33,211 bases of DNA from Nitrospirota bacterium (GTDB lineage: Bacteria > Nitrospirota > Thermodesulfovibrionia > Thermodesulfovibrionales > JdFR-85): the NCBI GenBank assembly GCA_013152195.1, contig JAADGU010000072.1, forward strand, positions 1 through 33,211, given 5' to 3'. The translations under genes and the position numbers were made by a program. A model generated the notes under the pieces. It was not told the origin of the DNA. It searched no databases and was given only the letters and a program-made list of their open reading frames with translations. Shown here piece after piece: positions 23,701-32,814 of the stretch. How positions within the stretch are numbered: position 1 is the first letter of the stretch; every line of letters starts with the position of its first letter.

Positions 23701-24167
23701 TGACTGTCCGGGTCAAGGCCATACATGTCTTTAAATAATACTTCACGCTCCTTCAGCGCCTCTTCCAGTACCTGTGCCGGAGAAGGCCCTTTGCGTGCCG
23801 GTGGTTTAATTCTGATCCGGTAGTTCTTTCCCCGGTTATTGTCCCAGGAGCCGTCTTCAGGAAAGAAGAGGGCAAAGTTCAGGATAGAGAAGTTCAGGTC
23901 CTTATCCAGCCTGATGATAATCCGGCCTTCATTGTTATGACGAATGAAAGGTGTTTGAAGCGCTCCCTTACCAAAGGCCCTGCTGCCTTCGGGCCAGAGC
24001 GGTTGCGGGGGAATCTGCCAGGGGGCACGTTCATTGAGCGCAAGCCCCCAGTGCAGGATACAGGTCTCCGTGCTTTTCATTCGCAGTGATAACTCAACCC
24101 CGCCATCTATCTCCCGTCTCTCTACCAGCAGGGTGGTACCACTTCTTGTCTTTATCTCTTCAGCCAT
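20723..24167 (-). CDS. Alpha-glucan water dikinase (GWD/R1-type), frame broken at about 21603-21612
   Basis: The restored product is about 1,148 residues. GWD moves the beta-phosphate of ATP to glucosyl C6 of starch-like glucans through a phosphohistidine, releasing the gamma-phosphate to water. Two N-terminal starch-binding CBM45-like modules (about 1-130 and 150-270) each end in W-x-x-N-x-G-x-N-[FY]. The central helical region contains NNATPDDIVICEAYLNF, characteristic of GWD. The phosphohistidine domain has LVSHVAVRARNARLLFAIC with H764, the GWD form rather than the PPDK/PEP synthase form. The C-terminal ATP-binding domain has IFRSDSNGEDLSGYAGAGLY and ends VVQTRPQV. The first frame stops at 21585-21587; the other frame resumes LTRLQGKLPDWIHLPASVA, exactly where GGKS..L should continue. 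Divergent from GH57, next to malQ. Confidence 0.88.
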
Positions 24168-24228
24168 ACAATAATATTATACCTCTTTTTATAACGGATT
24201 CGTATCCCTGCCCGGGGTAAGTTTCTTG

Positions 24229-24258
24229 TTGACGATTTTAATGCTGTAATAATACAGT
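24229..24258 (+). promoter_or_regulatory. Candidate sigma-70 promoter of the GH57-malQ genes
   Basis: TTGACG (24229-24234) and TACAGT (24253-24258) are separated by 18 bases. It lies in the 121-base divergent spacer with the glucan dikinase gene. An AAGGAG at 24269-24274 is about 14 bases before the ATG, rather far. Confidence 0.5.
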
Positions 24259-24288
24259 ATAAGCAGTGAAAGGAGAGATGAGACAAAT

Positions 24289-26731
24289 ATGAAACGGTAT
24301 ATCTGTATACATGGACACTTCTATCAGCCACCCAGGGAGAATCCCTGGCTTGAGAGGATCGAGTTTCAGGAGTCTGCATATCCGTACCATGAGAATGAGC
24401 GGGTCAACGCTGAGTGCTATGCACCTATTGCTGTCTCAAGGATAGTGGATGGTACCGGCAGAATTATCCGGATAGTGAACAATTACGAAAAGATAAACTT
24501 TGATTTTGGTCCAACACTGCTTAGCTGGATAGAGTGGCATTCACCACATATCTACAGGAAAATCATCGAGGCCGACAGGGTGAGTATAGAGAACCGCTCA
24601 GGTCATGGCAATGCAATGGCGCAGGCATATAACCATATGATAATGCCCCTGGCAAACAGGCAGGATAAGGTCACACAGGTTGTCTGGGGCATACAGGATT
24701 TCAGGAAGAGGTTTGGACGTCAACCCGAGGGTATGTGGCTTCCGGAGGCTGCAGTGGATACCGAGACCCTTGAGATAATGAACGAACACGGCATTAGTTC
24801 TTGCTCCGGGGCAGGCAAGGAGTGTCAGGCCGGTTGGAGGGGAAGAGTGGACTGATGTGTCGGGTGGCTCAATAGATACCACCATACCCTATCTCTTCAG
24901 GTTACCTTCAGGGGCTGAGATGCACATTATCTTCTATGACGGGGGAATTGCTCATGACGTCTCCTTTGGTGACCTGCTCAACAGCGGCGAGTCCTTTGCA
25001 AACAGGCTCTTTGAGGCATTAAAGCACGGTGGGAACCCTTCACCAATTGTTAATATTGCAACTGATGGCGAGACTTACGGCCATCACCACAAGTTTGGCG
25101 AGATGGCCCTTGCCTATGCAGTTGACCATATTGAAAGGGACCCCGGGGTCAGGCTGTGCAATTACGCGGAATATCTCTCCCTCAACAAACCCTCACACGA
25201 GGTACAGATCATCGAGAATACCTCCTGGAGCTGTGCCCACGGCATTGAGAGGTGGCGTTCTGATTGTGGTTGCGCCACAGGGGGCCATTCTGAATGGAAT
25301 CAGGGGTGGAGGGCCCCTCTGCGTGAAAGCCTGGACTGGCTGAGAGAAGGGCTTGCACGGATTTATGAAGAACATGCTCCCCGTCTTCTGAAAGATCCCT
25401 GGAGTGCAAGAAACAACTACATAGACGTGATACTGGAGCGCACCGGAACCACAAAGGATGCCTTTTTCAGGGACCATGCCATAAAGTCTCTGAAGAGTGA
25501 GGAGAGGGTTACCGCTTTAAAACTCCTTGAAATGCAGAGAAATGCAATGCTGATGTATACAAGCTGCGGCTGGTTTTTCGAGGACATCTCGGGCATTGAG
25601 ACGGTCCAGATACTCCGGTATGCTGCCCGGGCAATAGAGCTTGCCGGTCAGGTCTCGGGACAATGGCTTGAAGATGAATTTCTTGAAAGGCTTGCAGGGG
25701 CAAAGAGCAATATTGAGGAGCTGGGCAATGGGGCGGATATATACAGAAGGTCTGTAAAGCCTTCAAGGGCGGATCTGAAGAGGGCGACAGTGCATGTGGC
25801 CATAAGCTCCTTCTTTGAAGAGTATCCTGAAGACACAGAGGTCTACTGTTACAGGGTGAAGACGGAAGACTATCAGAAACTGAGGCACGAGGACACGGAG
25901 ATTGCCATAGGCAGGCTTCGCGTTACTTCCCTGATAACAGAAGAGACAAAGACCCTCGTATTTGCTGCCCTTCAACTCGGTGCGTATGATTATAATTGTG
26001 CTGTTACGGATTATACGGATAACAGTGAATACAAAAAGATAAAAAAAGAGATGCTCTCCGGTTTCAGCCGGGGGGACCTTGCGGGAATACTGAAGAATAC
26101 CGAGAGATTTTTTGGTCCTGAGCGCTATACAATCAAGGATCTTTTCAAGGACGAACAGCAGAGGTTGCTCGATGTTATCATCAAAGACAATGTTGAAGAG
26201 ATAGAGAAGAACTTTGAGGGTGTGTATGAAAAGAACTCCTTCCTCATGGGCATGCTTGAGGAGTTCGGTCACAGGATCCCCGGGGTCCTCATGATGGCAA
26301 CCGAGATAGCCCTGAAGCGGGAGATCCAGCAGGAGATACAGAGTAAGAGGGTGGATACGGAAAGGGTCAGTTTCCTGCTCCGGGAGATGAAGCGGTGGCA
26401 TATAAAGCTGGATCTGAAGTGGCTGGAGATGTTCCTGAGGCGAAGACTCGAAGAGGAGATGAGGAGATTCAGTGAGTCCCCTGACTTTGAGCACCTCGAA
26501 AGGGTTAATGAACTGCTGACTGTTGTCTTTCTCTTTCCTGTGCAGGTGAATCTCTGGACTGCCCAGAATATATACTACGATATGCTGATGTCTGTATATC
26601 CTGACATGCTGAAGTGCGAGGAATCTGCTGAAGAGGATATCAGGGCAAAGGATATCAAAGAATGGATATCGGGGTTCCTGCATCTTGGGCAGAGGCTTTT
26701 TTTCAATGTTGAGGAGATAACACGCTTTTGA
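24289..26731 (+). CDS. GH57 family / DUF3536 glycoside hydrolase-like protein, frame broken at about 24793-24797
   Basis: The restored protein is about 814 residues. The N-terminal half is the GH57 barrel: YICIHGHFYQPPRENPW, RVNAECYAPIA, the putative nucleophile Glu in MWLPEAAVDTETLEI, and the acidic residue in ATDGETYGHHHKFGEMAL. The second half is the DUF3536 helical domain (MLMYTSCGWFFEDISGIE is very characteristic). GH57 enzymes act on alpha-glucans as amylases, branching enzymes or amylopullulanases; the activity of the DUF3536 group is not established. The first frame stops at 24853-24855; one base fewer in ATTAG near 24793-24797 (or two more) restores VLAPGQARSVRPVGGEEWTD. Divergent from the glucan dikinase and 53 bases before malQ. 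Confidence 0.88.
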
Positions 26732-26784
26732 GCCTTTCTGTCTGACAGTCTTTCCGGGATTGCTCAATTAAGATTAATTTGATA

Positions 26785-29040
26785 ATGAAGATACAGGACC
26801 TTATAAATGAACTTTCCGGGCTCTGCGGCATTATCCCGGAGTATTATGACGCATGGGACAGGCTCCGCACTGTTCCGTTTGAGACCAAAGCGGCTGCCCT
26901 CAGGGCCATGGGATATGATACCTCGGACCCGGAAAGGGTTAGGGAGGCGATAGAGGGGATTAAAGAGAAGAGGTATTGTACCCTGATTGAGCCGGTAAGG
27001 GTTGTATCAATAAACGCCCAGCCCGGTGAGTTCCCGTTGTGCATACCGGCTGAAGATGCTGATGAGAGCACAGTTCTAAGATGGTCTGTTACTGATGAGG
27101 AAGACAATACAGAGGTCAACAGCGCGGAGCTTTCAGGTATTCCCCGGCAGACAGTTAAAGAGATTGCCGGAAAGAGGGTTGTTGAGGTTTCAGTTCCAGA
27201 CAGGGATGACAGGCCAACAGGATATTACGATGTAAGCGTCGAGGTCGTTTCGGCAGGACATAACCTGTCAGGGCGGATGCGGCTCATCATAACTCCGGAC
27301 AGGGCCTACCTGCCCCCGGCTCTTGCGGACGGCAACAGGACCTGGGGCCTCGGAATAAACCTCTATGCACTGCGTTCCGGCAGTAACCAGGGAGTTGGTG
27401 ACCTGAGTGATTTGGGGGAGATGCTTCAATGGGTGGGCGGCGGGTTAGGTGGAGATTTTGTAGCGATAAATCCCCTGCACAGTATTACCAACCGGATGCC
27501 CTACGGCGTGAGTCCGTACTCTCCTCTAAGCCGCCTGTACTGCAACATGATATACATAGATATCTACGGGGTTGAAGACGTCAGGAATTCAAGAAGGGCA
27601 ATGGCAATCATTGAAAGCCCCGAATTCGTTGAGGAGCTTGAAAGGCTGCGACAGACTGAACTGATTGATTATGAGGGGGTTGCAAGACTCAAGGAGCCGG
27701 TGCTGAGTGCGGCATTTCAGTATTTATATGAAGAGCACCTCCTCTCCCTGACAGAGAGGGGGCAAGGGTTCAGGCTTTTTATCTCTTCCGAGGGAAAACC
27801 ACTTGATGACTATGCAACGTTTCTCTCCCTCCACGAACACTTTACGCAGAAAGGGCTTTGTCACTGGAAGGACTGGCCTAAGGAGTACCACAGCACCGAC
27901 ACTCATGAAGTCAGGATGTTCAGGGAGAGGCATGAAAAGAGGATAACCTTTCACAAGTACATACAGTGGCTGATAAATGAACAGCTTGGCGATGCATCAA
28001 AAAAGGCAGGGGAATCAGGCATGTCAGTCGGGCTTTACAGGGATCTTGCCGTAGGCTCACTCGCTGACGGCAGTGATGTATGGGGCAGTCAGGAGATATT
28101 TGCCATTGACGTAAACGTCGGGGCCCCGCCTGACAATTTCAGCCTGAGGGGCCAGAACTGGGGCTTTCCACCGTTGATTCCAGACAGGCTTCGTCAGCAG
28201 GGTTACGACTTCTTTATACAGGTTATCAGGGAGAATATGAAGCATGCCGGGGCCATCCGTATCGACCATGCCCTGGGGTTATTCAGGCTGTACTGGATTC
28301 CTCCGGGTATAAAGTCACAGGATGGTGTTTATATACGCTATCCCTCTGAAGACCTCCTGAGGATAATAGCGCTTGAGAGTATGAGGAATCGTGTAGTCGT
28401 GATTGCCGAAGACCTCGGCACAGTCGGCAAGGAAGTAAGGGAGACCCTCCAGAGGTTCGGGATGCTCTCATACAGGCTTTTTTATTACGAGAGGGACCGT
28501 TCAACCCGGGAATATCTGCCCCCGCAGGCATACCCTGAGATGGCGGTCACCTCGATCACTACCCACGACCTTCCCACCATCTCCGGGTTCTGGACCGGAA
28601 GGGATATCGAGGTCAAGAAGGCGCTTAATCTCTATCCCGACAATGAAGCCTGGTTGCGGGACCTGTCAAACAGGCAGGCAGACAGGCAGAGGCTTCTGAG
28701 GGCCCTCAAGCGGGCAGGACTGCTGCCACCGGGAATGCCCGCTGACCCCGGGAGGATACCTGTCATGACAGAGGAGCTATGCCTTGCCATTTACAGATAC
28801 CTTGCAATGACATCCTCAAAACTCCTGACAATAAATCTTGACGATATCATAGGGACAGCAGACCAGCAAAACCTGCCCTCAACCGTAAATGAATATCCGA
28901 ACTGGAGACGGAAGGTCCCTTACAGGATAGAAGAGCTGAAGAAGATGGAGGTCTTCAGAAAGCTCGTTGGGATAAGGGAGAAGCGTGATCAGGCAGATTG
29001 TATATCCGTAAATAAGGGGTATAAAGAGAGACATGATTAA
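26785..29040 (+). CDS. malQ: 4-alpha-glucanotransferase MalQ
   Basis: About 751 residues. GH77 enzyme transferring alpha-1,4-glucan chains (disproportionation of maltodextrins). The N-terminal 180 residues are the extra domain seen in E. coli-type MalQ. The catalytic barrel starts near RTWGLGINLYALRS. Catalytic acids are visible: the nucleophile Asp in IRIDHALGLFRLYWIP, the acid/base Glu in VVIAEDLGTVG, and the stabilising Asp in SITTHDLPTISGFW. NPLHSITNRMPYGVSPYSP and VDVNVGAPPD-type (AIDVNVGAPPDNFS) blocks are also present. The start at 26785 (MKIQDLINELSGLC) is chosen, though no good ribosome-binding site precedes it. The last codons (KERHD and stop) lie in a terminal inverted repeat, so the natural C terminus may have been changed by an insertion. 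Confidence 0.95.
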   Translation: MKIQDLINELSGLCGIIPEYYDAWDRLRTVPFETKAAALRAMGYDTSDPERVREAIEGIKEKRYCTLIEPVRVVSINAQPGEFPLCIPAEDADESTVLRWSVTDEEDNTEVNSAELSGIPRQTVKEIAGKRVVEVSVPDRDDRPTGYYDVSVEVVSAGHNLSGRMRLIITPDRAYLPPALADGNRTWGLGINLYALRSGSNQGVGDLSDLGEMLQWVGGGLGGDFVAINPLHSITNRMPYGVSPYSPLSRLYCNMIYIDIYGVEDVRNSRRAMAIIESPEFVEELERLRQTELIDYEGVARLKEPVLSAAFQYLYEEHLLSLTERGQGFRLFISSEGKPLDDYATFLSLHEHFTQKGLCHWKDWPKEYHSTDTHEVRMFRERHEKRITFHKYIQWLINEQLGDASKKAGESGMSVGLYRDLAVGSLADGSDVWGSQEIFAIDVNVGAPPDNFSLRGQNWGFPPLIPDRLRQQGYDFFIQVIRENMKHAGAIRIDHALGLFRLYWIPPGIKSQDGVYIRYPSEDLLRIIALESMRNRVVVIAEDLGTVGKEVRETLQRFGMLSYRLFYYERDRSTREYLPPQAYPEMAVTSITTHDLPTISGFWTGRDIEVKKALNLYPDNEAWLRDLSNRQADRQRLLRALKRAGLLPPGMPADPGRIPVMTEELCLAIYRYLAMTSSKLLTINLDDIIGTADQQNLPSTVNEYPNWRRKVPYRIEELKKMEVFRKLVGIREKRDQADCISVNKGYKERHD

Positions 29041-29236
29041 CCCCGAACATCAGGAAAAGCTCTCTTCGAAATTCAGTGATATATTGATATATGGCTAAAA
29101 GAGAGACATGATCAACCCTTCACTCATTCTCGTCGGGCATCCAGCCCTCCTCCGAGGAAAGTATCACGGTTCACCCTCCAGGTGAAGCCTTTGTGATACT
29201 TAAAACCGTTCAGGGTTAATCATGTCTCTCTTTTAT
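29021..29236. mobile_element. MITE-like element with 23-24-bp terminal inverted repeats, overlapping the malQ 3' end
   Basis: The left terminal repeat (29021-29043) and the right one (29213-29236, inverted) are identical apart from one A in an A-run. A third, direct copy with one or two changes lies inside at 29096-29118. Each holds AGAGAGACATGAT. The element is 216 bases and non-coding. Its right half has a strong hairpin (29159-29201: AAGTATCAC with GTGATACTT, and TTCACC with GGTGAA). The left repeat supplies the last codons and the stop of malQ. No target-site duplication is obvious. Confidence 0.7.
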
Positions 29237-29321
29237 ATCGTTCAATGTTGATTTGTCATTCAATCCGGATTGCAGTATTCAATTGCAGAAGTAATAGCAC
29301 GGTTATGAGGATATAAAAAGC

Positions 29322-30170
29322 ATGAAAAGGGGTTTAAAGTTAGGAAAGTTTGAATTGTTCTGGCTCAGCGGCGGGAGATTTGCCATTGATGGCGGGGCCA
29401 TGTTTGGTGTTGTGCCAAAGGTGCTGTGGTCAAAAAAATACCCCTGCTGTGATGAAGAAAACCGTGTCCCGTTGATTGCCTCACCCATACTTGTTAAAAC
29501 TCCCAACACCCTTGCTCTCATTGATACAGGGTTGGGAAACAAGCTTGATGAAAAACAGAAGAGGATATTCAGGCAGCAGGGGGGCTGGGATATCCTGAAA
29601 GACCTGGGCTCTCTGGATATAAAGAGAGAGGATATAGACCTTGTTATCCTGACCCATTATGATTTTGACCATGCAGGCGGAGTGGTTATGATGGTCGAGG
29701 GTGCGGGGCTGGCGCTCACATTTCCAAATGCAAGGCACATCCTTCAGGAAACGGAATGGCAGGACGTCTTAAATCCAAACAGGAGGTCTGTCAACACTTA
29801 CTGGCCCATAAACTATGAGCTGCTGAAGAAGTCAGGGAATCTCGAGCTGGTTTCAGGTGAGGTTGAGGTTGTTGATGGTATAAAGGCCATACATACAGGC
29901 GGGCATACAAGGGGGCATCAGGTAGTGAAAATGGAGTCTGCCGGGCAAACAGCCCTGCATATGGGGGATTTGCTTCCCACGCATGCCCATTTCAACCCGC
30001 TCTGGGTTACTGCATATGACAACTTTCCCCTTGATGCCATTGAAATAAAAAAAGAGCTGGAATCCAGGGGTATTAAAGAGGGATCGTGGTTCACCTTCTA
30101 CCATGATCCGTTTATCCAGGCCTGCAGGTTTGATGAAGAAGGGGATATTGTTGAGGAATGGAAGGGCTGA
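29322..30170 (+). CDS. Metallo-beta-lactamase fold hydrolase
   Basis: 282 residues with the metal-binding series of the superfamily: VILTHYDFDHAGGV (HxDxDH in place of the usual HxHxDH), the His in IHTGGHTRGHQVV, the bridging Asp in LHMGDLLPTH, and a last His in FTFYHDPF. The N-terminal strands are typical (LIASPILVKTPNTLALIDTGLGNKLDE). The overall layout resembles the lactonase-like/glyoxalase-like MBL groups, but the first metal motif has Asp in the second position and the substrate is unknown. No ribosome-binding site is obvious before the ATG. It lies alone between the inverted-repeat element and hcp, on its own strand. Confidence 0.88.
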   Translation: MKRGLKLGKFELFWLSGGRFAIDGGAMFGVVPKVLWSKKYPCCDEENRVPLIASPILVKTPNTLALIDTGLGNKLDEKQKRIFRQQGGWDILKDLGSLDIKREDIDLVILTHYDFDHAGGVVMMVEGAGLALTFPNARHILQETEWQDVLNPNRRSVNTYWPINYELLKKSGNLELVSGEVEVVDGIKAIHTGGHTRGHQVVKMESAGQTALHMGDLLPTHAHFNPLWVTAYDNFPLDAIEIKKELESRGIKEGSWFTFYHDPFIQACRFDEEGDIVEEWKG

Positions 30171-30281
30171 ATATGATATTAACCCGGCAACTATTCAGCT
30201 GAACTAAATTGGGCAGGCTCTGAACTTGTTTCAGGCCTGGCAAGGCGAATAGACTGCGTCTCATACCATTTTGCCCTTAAT

Positions 30282-30357
30282 TTGTCACCCTGAACTTGAT
30301 TCAGGGTCTCATAACCTATTGATTCTTAGAGATTCTGGAGTAAATTCAGAATGACAT
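30282..30357. repeat. Inverted pair of REP-like palindromes (CCCTGAAT family), copies 2 and 3
   Basis: Positions 30282-30310 are the inverse of the unit at 13421-13449. Positions 30329-30357 are the same unit in direct orientation with CCC to TTC and GGG to GAA changes that keep the hairpin paired. The pair forms a compound palindrome in the spacer between the MBL gene and hcp. Confidence 0.7.
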
Positions 30358-30429
30358 ATATGGTTTTTTTCTGTTTGTGCAACAAACCTTTAACCTGCTA
30401 AATACTCTGTATTTATTTGCCGGTTTAAT

Positions 30430-30463
30430 AAAAGAGAGGGGGCATTCCGCCCCCTCTCTTTTT
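30430..30463. terminator. Bidirectional intrinsic terminator between the MBL gene and hcp
   Basis: AAAAGAGAGGGGGC pairs with GCCCCCTCTCTTTT around a short ATTC-type loop. T-runs follow the stem on both strands, so it can end both the rightward MBL transcript and the leftward hcp transcript. It lies 25 bases after the hcp stop. Confidence 0.85.
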
Positions 30464-30487
30464 GAGCATATTTTTATTAAGTAATAC

Positions 30488-32148
30488 TTAAGCTGAAGCC
30501 TTGCTAACCTCAAGACAGTCGGCATCAGCTGCTTCATCGCCACAGAGTATCGCCTTCAGATCCTCCTCCGGCGTACTGATCGGCTTGATGTTATAGTTAT
30601 CAACCAGTACCTTGAGCACGTTCGGTGTGATAAATGCCGGAAGTGTCGGCCCAAGCCTGATATCCTGAATACCCAGGTGAAGCAGGGTCAGCAATATCGC
30701 CACTGCCTTCTGCTCATACCACGAGAGCACCATTGAAAGCGGCAGGTCATTGACTCCCACACCAAAGGCCTCGGAAAGGGCAACCGCTATCTTGATCGCC
30801 GAGTAGGCGTCATTGCACTGACCCACATCCAGGAGCCTCGGTATTCCGCCGATATTTCCGAGATCCTTGTCGAAAAAGCGGAACTTCCCGCATGCAAGTG
30901 TCAGAACCACACAGTCTGAAGGGACCTTCTCTACAAACTCGGTGTAGTAATTTCTGCCGGGCTTTGCCCCGTCGCAACCTGCAACCAGGAAGAAGTGACG
31001 TATATCCTTGTTCTTTACTGCCTCTACAATCGTTCCAGCCACGCCCAACACAGCGTTTCTGGCAAATCCTGTCATTACCGTTTTGCCCGGAACATCGGTC
31101 TCAAAACCCTGCAATTCAAGTGCCCTCTCAACAACCGGGGTAAAATCATACCCTTCGATATGTGTTACACCCGGAAACTGAACAGGCCCTGAGGTGAATA
31201 TATTGTCCTTATAGGTATCAAGGGGTTTCTGCAAACAGTTGGTGGTCATGAGTATCGCACCCGGGAATGCAGCAAACTCCTTGTGCTGGTTCTGCCATGC
31301 AGTTCCGTAATGACCTGCAAGGTGAGGATACTTTTTAAGCCCCGGATAACCGTGGCACGGAAGCATCTCGCCGTGGGTGTATACGTTAATCCCTTTTCCC
31401 TCTGTCTGCTTCAGTATCTCAGCAAGGTCCTTAAGGTCATGACCTGATACGAGTATGGCCTTGCCTTTTTTGGCCCCGAGAGAGACATTGGTAGGCTCAG
31501 GATCTCCATAGGTGCCGGTGTTAGCCGTATCAAGGAGTTCCATTGCCCTGAGATTGACCTCTCCGCACTTCAGGGCCATTGCCACCCAGTCGTTCAGGGT
31601 GAGGTCCTTGCTCAGCATGGAGGCCAGGGCCTCGTGCATAAAGGCATAGACGCCATTGTCCTCCTGTCCGAGTGTGCGTGCATGCACTGCATAGGCAGCA
31701 ACACCCTTCAGCCCGTACAATGTTGTATGCATAAGCGAGCGGATATCCGGATCATCGCTTAAGCTCATAATCCCGACCCGGCCTGACTGTGCAACCATTC
31801 CCTCGTAATCATCTGCCGGGGTGAAAGTAGCGGCATCATGGTCAAGGGTCTTTGAAACCTTAAGCCCATCTCTGAGCTCAACACACCTTTTGACAAGGCC
31901 CGCAATACTCTGCCCGTCGAAGTTAACATTCGTAAGAGTGGTAAAAAGGGCATCTGCTGTAAAGGCATTTACAGCGGGATCAGAAGCGATCCCTTCCTTC
32001 TCAGCCTCCACGGCATACAGGGCCAGGCCCCTTAATGCATGTTCAAGCAGGTCCTGCAACTCCGAAACCTGCGGACTCTTCCCCCACAGACCCCAACCTT
32101 TTCACATCCCGTTCCTTTTGCAGCCTGTTCACATTGATAACAAAACAT
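30488..32148 (-). CDS. hcp: Hybrid cluster protein (hydroxylamine reductase / NO-related), frame broken at 32081-32085
   Basis: The start at 32148 has GGAGGA upstream (32155-32160) and gives MFCYQCEQAAKGTGCEKVGVC, with C3, C6, C15 and C21 in CX2CX8CX5C spacing, the [4Fe-4S] form of anaerobes (class I, full length about 552 residues). The run of five C at 32081-32085 puts the frame out by one or two bases; beyond it the other frame continues as KSPQVSELQDLLEHALRGLA. Hybrid-cluster regions follow: GHDLKDL, CHGYPGLKKYPHLAGHYGTAW, TTNCLQKP, CNDAYSAI. Hcp reduces hydroxylamine in vitro and protects against nitric oxide and nitrosative stress. It stands alone, with an FNR-type palindrome upstream and a terminator downstream. 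Confidence 0.94.
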
Positions 32149-32234
32149 TGATAGTCCTCCTTTGACTTTTATTATCTTTTCTGCTGTAACTGTATCAGCA
32201 CTTTAATGATGCACTATACGAGGGAAAGGATTCC

Positions 32235-32248
32235 ATGATATAAATCAT
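32235..32248 (-). promoter_or_regulatory. FNR/CRP-type palindrome upstream of hcp
   Basis: ATGAT-ATAA-ATCAT is a 5-4-5 palindrome matching the TTGATnnnnATCAA layout of FNR-family sites. It is centred 93 bases upstream of the hcp start. A TATAGT hexamer on the minus strand (32218-32213) is a possible -10 box, which would place the palindrome centre near -36. HcpR/FNR-type control of hcp is known in other bacteria; the assignment here is by sequence only. Confidence 0.45.
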
Positions 32249-32381
32249 AAGTTCAGATTTTATTATAAGGATAAGGCTCGTTTTAGTATATAGAAAAGCT
32301 TATCGGCAAAAAATAATAAGCAACTATACTAATTATGGTACAATTTGATAAATACACTGAATAGAATTACGGGAGGAATTT

Positions 32382-32615
32382 ATGGCTTCAAGATATTCTT
32401 TCAGAATAATGTTGAGACCGGAACCGGAAGGCGGATATACTGTTATAGTGCCATCGCTGCCAGGCTGTATAACTTATGGAAAGACAGTGGATGAGGCTGT
32501 TTCAATGGCTGAAGATGCAATACGCGCTTATCTGGAAAGCATGAAAAAACACGGTGAAGAGATTGTTGATGATTCGATGACCCTGGAGAGTGTTTTAAAT
32601 CTGGAATATGCCTAA
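32382..32615 (+). CDS. hicB: HicB family antitoxin
   Basis: 77 residues, a complete HicB N-terminal domain: YSFRIMLRPEPEGGYTVIVPSLPGCITYGKTVDEAVSMAEDAI, with the GGYTV..PSLPGC.T.G.T..EA signature, then a short helix and LESVLNLEYA. There is no separate DNA-binding domain. A strong GGGAGGA precedes the ATG. It overlaps the remains of hicA by 8 bases, the usual hicB-hicA order for this group. Antitoxins of this size inhibit HicA by direct binding. Confidence 0.92.
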   Translation: MASRYSFRIMLRPEPEGGYTVIVPSLPGCITYGKTVDEAVSMAEDAIRAYLESMKKHGEEIVDDSMTLESVLNLEYA

Positions 32616-32805
32616 AATACCGGCGCTGACACCTGATAAAGTTGTTAAAATATTGCTCCGGAACGGCACAGTTATCATTTGATACAGCGTGGACAGAAGA
32701 CCGGACGGAAGTTTAGGGAAATGGGCTTTTCTTGAAATACTTGATTCGTGGAACACGAAAACAGAGATAAAAAAACTTTTAGATAAATCAGACAAAACGG
32801 ATTAA
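32608..32805 (+). pseudogene. hicA: Broken HicA-type toxin gene
   Basis: The start overlaps hicB (ATGCCTAA) and gives MPKIPALTPDKVVKILLRNG, the standard HicA N terminus. The frame then stops at 32680-32682. The middle segment with a GSH-like start (SYHLIQRGQKTGRKF) is in another frame, and the C-terminal helix (GKWAFLEILDSWNTKTEIKKLLDK) is back in the first frame, ending at 32803-32805. About 66 codons remain against roughly 75-80 for intact HicA, so there has been a deletion as well as a shift. As it stands no active toxin would be made. Confidence 0.7.
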
Positions 32806-32814
32806 GAAACTGAA

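Noticed and set aside
25763..26767. Long (334-codon) minus-strand open frame opposite the GH57 gene
   Set aside because: Its translation is a mirror of the strongly supported GH57/DUF3536 coding sequence, with no recognisable domain.
32680..32682. In-frame TGA in hicA as a second selenocysteine codon
   Set aside because: HicA has no Cys at this place, the segment around it is frameshifted and shortened, and no SECIS-like stem is at the right distance.
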